This document shows positions 59,171-64,000 of a stretch of DNA of 64,000 nucleotides, piece by piece. Each line of letters starts with the position of its first letter. Positions within the stretch are counted from its first letter, which is position 1. Below the pieces are notes generated by a model that was not told the DNA's origin, searched no databases, and saw nothing but the letters and a program-made list of their open reading frames with translations. The stretch comes from Turbatrix aceti (lineage: Eukaryota; Nematoda; Chromadorea; Rhabditida; Panagrolaimidae): contig OZ017768.1 of the NCBI GenBank assembly GCA_963969345.1, positions 1,488,001-1,552,000 of the forward strand. The letters are read 5' to 3'. The translations under genes and the position numbers were made by a program.

Positions 59171-60248
59171 AAATTTTTAACAAGAAACATTGCTGCCAAT
59201 AAAAATTTATTTAGTATTATAAAAGTGTAAAAACATATCTTGTTTACATTTATAAATTCATGGAATTTATGTTGAATAAAAATAAAAAATACGTATTTAT
59301 TTAATGACGATTTATACACGATTTAAAAAAAATTCCGTCATTTGTGTCTTTTTTTAAACTTGATATCATACTATAAGACACCTGCTACGCTTTCGATGCT
59401 ATGATCACGCCTCACAAAAACCCGCGAGCATACATTCGACACAAACTAACGAACTATTAACGAACAAGGTGGACAACCACCCAAGCAACCGTCTCTTCCT
59501 CGGCGATAATCTTTTGCAAGGTAGTAAAAGCTTTGTCATTGATCTTGTTTCTTTTTCTTCACTTTTTTGTTGCTTGCTTGCTTTCTTTTTGTTTAGCCTT
59601 GCCTGTGCTGTGTAACATACAGGCGACATACATGAAAATATATTATTTGCTTATACTATTACGTATATTTTTCATTTAAATGTACATAAGTTTAAATTCA
59701 TTCTGATTAATTTAAAAAATTTATTTTAACTTACAAAAAATTTTTTTTGTGTTTTTTTACATAAAATTAAAACATAAAAAAATTTTGAATTTTTTAAATA
59801 AATAAAATTAGGCATTATTTTTTTTTGCGCGTTTTAGCTGATTACTTCCTACTTCCTCAATATCCCCACCCCAACTTCCCCCAAATCAAATCTGTCACTC
59901 AAAACGAACAAAAAAAGCCTATTCATATCCGTTGTTTATTGCAATGTCTGTCTTACGTTCTCCCAACAACTTGACATGTCACTTATGCTTGTCCCATTTG
60001 TCTCATCATTGCTAGTTGAATGTAATACGTCTCTGGTAGTAAGTAGTAGTAATACAACCATTACTACTTGCCAGGAGAGACAAAAAAGTCAAAGAAAAAT
60101 GATTTGAGGATCTGAGCTTCCTTCGCGGCTATCAAAGGGGATTTTTAATGCCCACAAATCTGACTGACTGACAGCTGTTTGACCGAGTACTTGAAAATAT
60201 ATAATTCGTCTATTTAGTTGGAAAGTTTTATTGCACAATGTTGAATGA
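59171..60248. other. 3' flank of the coiled-coil gene
   Basis: AATAAA at 59198-59203, 28 nt after the stop, then AT-rich DNA with no supported gene. Confidence 0.5.
59198..59203 (+). terminator. Poly(A) signal of the coiled-coil gene
   Basis: AATAAA 28 nt after the TAG stop, followed by A/T-rich sequence. Confidence 0.65.
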
Positions 60249-60386
60249 ATGAGACTGATTGACAATTTTATATTCAAAAATATGATTAAGCGGAAAGAAG
60301 AAAAGGTGGAAGAGGGTGTTGAATTCTGGCACATTAGGTGTGATGATGACAAGAAAGATATGACGGATATGAGTGTTGTACTGAAG
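60249..60386 (+). CDS. Candidate first exon of an unassigned gene
   Basis: Opens with ATG and reads 46 codons (MRLIDNFIFKNMIKRKEEKV...DDDKKDMTDMSVVLK) to a strong GTAAGT donor in phase 0. A phase-0 continuation exists at 62722 after CTTGCAG, reading IDVSGGDQSC...ESPKKKLQRSPTLLKK, and a 96-nt GC-rich phase-0 segment lies between (61886-61981). Whether these belong to one transcript cannot be judged from sequence alone. Confidence 0.3.
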
Positions 60387-63332
60387 GTAAGTGTAATTTG
60401 TTGTCAATTTACAATTGCCTTTTGTTTTGATGTGTGTAAATGTGTTGCCCGTTTCGGTCGGTTTAGTGACTAAAAAATCGGACATCAACTTTAATTTTTA
60501 GGTTTTGTATTATAATTTTTTTTTTTGAAATTTTGGAAGTTTGATCGAATTTTAATTTTTTCACTTTAAAGTCAAAAAAGTCAGTTCAAAACAATTTAAA
60601 AAAAAATATGAGCAATGTATAATAAACGTTTTTGCAACAAATACAAAAAATTTGCTGTAAAAAATATACATAATAGTGTTTTGGCAAAAATCCACATTTT
60701 TAGCGTTCCTCAAAGCCAAAAGATCGAGCAGAGTTCATAAATAAATATCAATTTACGTCACACCGAACTTGAAGGAGAACGTTTATTGCAATTTATTTCC
60801 GAATGTTTTCCATTGTGTTGAAGGCTTATACCACGTTCAAGCTAAAATAAGTTGAAACCTTGCAAGCATGAGCCCAACCCTGCATGCTGGTGTTTGTTTC
60901 GTGAAAAAAAGCTGAAAGGATGGACTATTACGTTGTTTTTCTGTTGAGTACTGGTAGTACATACGTAGTTGTTGTACGATGATACTCTGCAGTGAAACCT
61001 CTCCTAGACGGAGACTGAGGTTTTGTTTGTTTTGTATTTTACCTGTCGTTGGTTGCTATCTATCCTCTTTTCCCCCAGGGGGTAAAAAGGACGAGGAACG
61101 TCATTGTATCTTTTCTTACTTTGTTTTTGTTCAGAAATAACCTGGATTTTTTGGTATTTTGGGACTCAAAGGCATGCATTGTCATTGTTTAAGAGTAGTT
61201 TTTTTTAATTATCTTTGTTCTGAAACTATTAAATTATCTGTGTTCATACACGTTCTTCTAAAAAACATAAATAAATATGTATCTTTTGATTGAGATTATG
61301 TAACTTAGTTCTTTGCAACATACAAAAGCCCAGTTGTTTTTTTTTAAATCACGCAATCTCGGATTTGACTCTTTTGTAAAAAACTGACAAAGAAATTGAC
61401 TACATACATGTTTATAAAATTGAAACATGATCTGACATAATTTTTAAAAATTCAAATAAAATGAATTTGTTTGTGTATTTATCCCCGATCATTCTGACAA
61501 AAACTATTGTACAAAAAATGATACATAACATAATTTTTACTTTTTTTTCGTTTTTTTGATTTTTATAAAAAATTTGTCGTTCGGGTATAAAATCAAAATT
61601 CTGTCTAAATAAATAGAATATAATGTAGTTGAATTTTTCATATAATTGTACTTTTGCATTATTTCACATTGCAAGGCTTGTTCCAGAAAGCCACCAAGTA
61701 CTTGTCATCGGAAAGCCATTTACTTCCCCATCAACCCTTTTTTTCTTCTCAGTACTAAATCTAGGATGTCATCACTGATTCCCTCCTTCCCCTGTTTTTC
61801 TCCCAAAAAAAAAGTTTTAAAAAAAGCAGAATGTGTCAGGATTTTGCTTTTCCTAAACTTGCTCAACTCCCAAATTGCATTACAGGAACAGAACTCTCCT
61901 TGCCATCGCCGCCGATGCCCCCATCCCCATTGCCATCCCCGTCGCCGGCGGCGCTCCTTTTCCATTGCTCTGCGAGCTTACGTAAACAATGTACATCTTT
62001 TTTAAAGGTTTTTTACTTTCACCGAATTTGCGCTTCACTCATTTATTTGTCTGTGTCTGCTTTTTTCTCTGTTCGTTGGCACAAATTAGGCGTTCCAATT
62101 TTTCTTCTTTTGTATATGTATTCATTGTTATGCTTTATTCCCGGGCTCGTATTTTTGATCGTATTTTTGTTGACGGGTAAATTCAAAGTGCAACAAAATT
62201 ATGATGAAACATAAAAATTTATAAAATGTTATGAGTTTTCTGCAAAGATGTTCGAAGCACTTTTCGTAGTTAGCTCTGGTTTATGCCAATGATTTGTGGG
62301 AATTTTGGGGGTTAAAATATGTAATTCGTGCACTTGTGCATAATTTTTGGGTCATTTAGTTAATCGTTTTAAATGGGGACAAATTTGCAAAGCTTGTCAA
62401 AATTTAGGTTTGAAATTCTTGAAAAATCATATTTTTTTAACAATTCGAAAAAAACGTGATGTTGACTTTAAAATTAAAAACAAGTGCAAATTTTTTTTGG
62501 TTAATGAATAGCTGCACCCCGAGCCATATGTAGTTCCTATCCCTTCTTGTGCCTGTCAATCCACTTTTGAGATATTTTTGTTAGATGCAATCCTTTTTAC
62601 CACCACTTCTTCCTCTTCCAAAAAAACACGAGTTGTAATTTTACTTAAAATAAAACAGGGCCTTCCTTTTTTTAGATTTTTTATGAAAACTCAGCCTAAA
62701 AGTATGTATCTTATCTTGCAGATTGATGTGAGTGGCGGTGACCAATCATGCATAGTGTCAGAAACTGAATCTCCTAAAAAAAAACTTCAAAGATCCCCTA
62801 CACTATTAAAAAAATTAAAAAAGTTGTATTTGTACCACACATGTTACGGAATGACGTCTAATATGATATTTGAATTGTTTGTTCTGTTCATCATTGACTA
62901 TTCTGATGACATACAATATATTATTTGAATGCACCCCCTCACCTGTCCTCCCACTTTTTTTATGTACCTGTTTGTTCTTTTTTTTGTGTTTTAACCAACG
63001 TCCAAAAAAATAATGAAAATTTTTCCAGAAAGCCGAAGTTTTTCGAGCGTAAGCTTGAAACTTGTAATCAGAAGACGTGAAAAATCACCCCTTACCCTTA
63101 AGTCCAGCTGCCATCGATCAAACAACTCTGAAGGCTTAAACTTTAACTTTGGCCTTACGGAAATTGAATATGCCAAGTGTTCCTTCCTTCCTTCGCGCTG
63201 GTATGTAGCTTCCGTGTTTCTGGTGCGGTGTGAGTGAGGAAACGGTCTGGTCTGGTCCGGTAGAAGACCGGAGCGCGCCAAAAACCGGAGAGTGAACAGA
63301 AAGACCCCTTGAGCAAATATGCAAATGACGCA
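60387..63332. other. Poorly resolved region with exon-like patches
   Basis: Mostly AT-rich. 61886-61981 is GC-rich (CCATCGCC-type repeats), flanked by ATTACAG and GTAAAC, and open in all three forward frames. 62722-62926 is open after an acceptor. 63030-63300 is GC-balanced and probably promoter or leader of the last gene. No confident gene model. Confidence 0.3.
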
Positions 63333-63707
63333 ATGCGCCTCAGGATTCTTCTGGCACTGGCTCTGACTTTGGCGCTCGTCAAGCCGTTAGTTAACAACTT
63401 GTCAATTTTGGTACGTATTTTTTTGTTAACCATGCCATGAAAAAATTGGGCATCAAGTACAAGTGCAATCCACAGACATATGTTTTTAAAAATATTTTTT
63501 TTGTTGAGAACAAAGTGCGTTAAGAAATTACACATTTTTTATATTTTGAATATTTTTTTTATTTTTTTGCAAAATTTTATTTGTGTAAAACATTGAAATT
63601 TTTTGTCCGAAAAAAAACAGACTCCACCCCCCACCTCGAAAAGCCATTTGTCAAACTACAACTGCGTTGAAGAGTATGTAAGCGGAGAGCAAGAGAAAGA
63701 GAGATGA
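63333..63707 (+). CDS. Putative small secreted protein (first two exons, may continue)
   Basis: Exon 63333-63410 encodes a textbook signal peptide (MRLRILLALALTLALVKPL) and ends in a GTACGT donor in phase 0. The next acceptor, AAAAAAACAG ending at 63620, leads to TPPPTSKSHLSNYNCVEEYV... with a stop at 63705-63707, 54 residues in all. A GTAAGC inside exon 2 (after EEY, 63678) could be a further donor, in which case the gene runs past the window. Short, with a single cysteine; a secreted peptide or the start of a larger secreted protein are both possible. Confidence 0.4.
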
Positions 63708-64000
63708 TCAGCTCTTCGTCTGGGTTGCCCGACTGATGACGGGTTAAATAGTAAGCCGGCAGGGTAGGATAGCTATAATCACGTACTAGTATGCTATTCC
63801 GTTAGATATATGTATTGGGGTAGAGCAAAAAAAGATAGTGCCAGCGCACTTTGGCATAAGGGGAGACCCTCGTGCCTACTAGGTTTTTTTTCGAAAAACT
63901 CGATTGTGCCTTAAAGATCATTTTTGGGGCCAAAGACTTATTCGGAAAGGAATTTGTGTTTTTTTATTATTTATTAAAATTAATTTTCAAAAGTTTGACT
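63708..64000. other. Right edge, unassigned
   Basis: GC-balanced then AT-rich. It may be intron or 3' flank of the preceding small gene. Nothing else seen. Confidence 0.3.

Noticed and set aside
61886..61981. GC-rich segment as a definite exon
   Set aside because: It is a CCATCGCC-type low-complexity repeat, open in all forward frames, so coding cannot be told from repeat.
1..64000. CRISPR arrays, bacterial operons or prophage
   Set aside because: Spliced genes, nematode-type introns and eukaryotic families throughout; no regularly spaced direct repeats were found.

Overview
The window is eukaryotic and almost certainly from a nematode, most likely free-living. Genes are split by short AT-rich introns that end in TTTTCAG or TTTTTAG, and several start codons sit 2-6 nt after such an acceptor, as expected with spliced-leader trans-splicing. 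The window also holds a cluster of membrane O-acyltransferases with a C-terminal SGNH domain (the nematode-expanded OAC family) and a run of small GPI-anchored Ly6-like genes. Exon structures below were built by hand from splice signals, reading-frame phase and paralogue comparison. I did no database search, so the species is not named.

Layout. (1) 1-3433 (+): 3' part of CPSF2, an mRNA 3'-end processing factor. (2) 4039-9000 (+): three tandem RING-H2/coiled-coil genes resembling TRAIP/NOPO, followed at once by a 634-bp palindromic hAT-type element with an 8-bp target duplication. (3) 10393-11296 (+): an unrecognised two-exon gene. (4) 11968-15889 (-): mitochondrial propionyl-CoA carboxylase alpha. 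(5) 18152-21854 (+): CTU2 (tRNA wobble-uridine thiolation) closely followed by mitochondrial ribosomal protein L40, then a second hAT-type MITE. (6) 22862-38961: four OAC-type acyltransferases, one on the minus strand and three on the plus strand. The first two are near-identical inverted copies and the third carries a frameshift. A BEN-like gene lies between the third and fourth. Three mobile elements fill the spacers. (7) 39465-42449 (+): three tandem Ly6-like genes and a relic of a fourth. (8) 43737-46132 (-): PRP19, the U-box/WD40 splicing ligase, with small plus-strand genes just beyond its start. (9) 47958-52067 (-): a disordered protein of unknown function, with a 2.7-kb intron. (10) 56324-59170 (+): a long coiled-coil protein. 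(11) 60249-63707 (+): weakly supported exons, including a signal-peptide exon near the right end.

The conserved housekeeping genes (CPSF2, PCCA, CTU2, MRPL40, PRP19) share no single pathway, so the window reads as an ordinary chromosome. Its unusual content is in the fast-evolving tandem families (RING, OAC, Ly6) and in the inverted-repeat mobile elements that split their spacers. No CRISPR array, rRNA gene or intact tRNA gene was seen.
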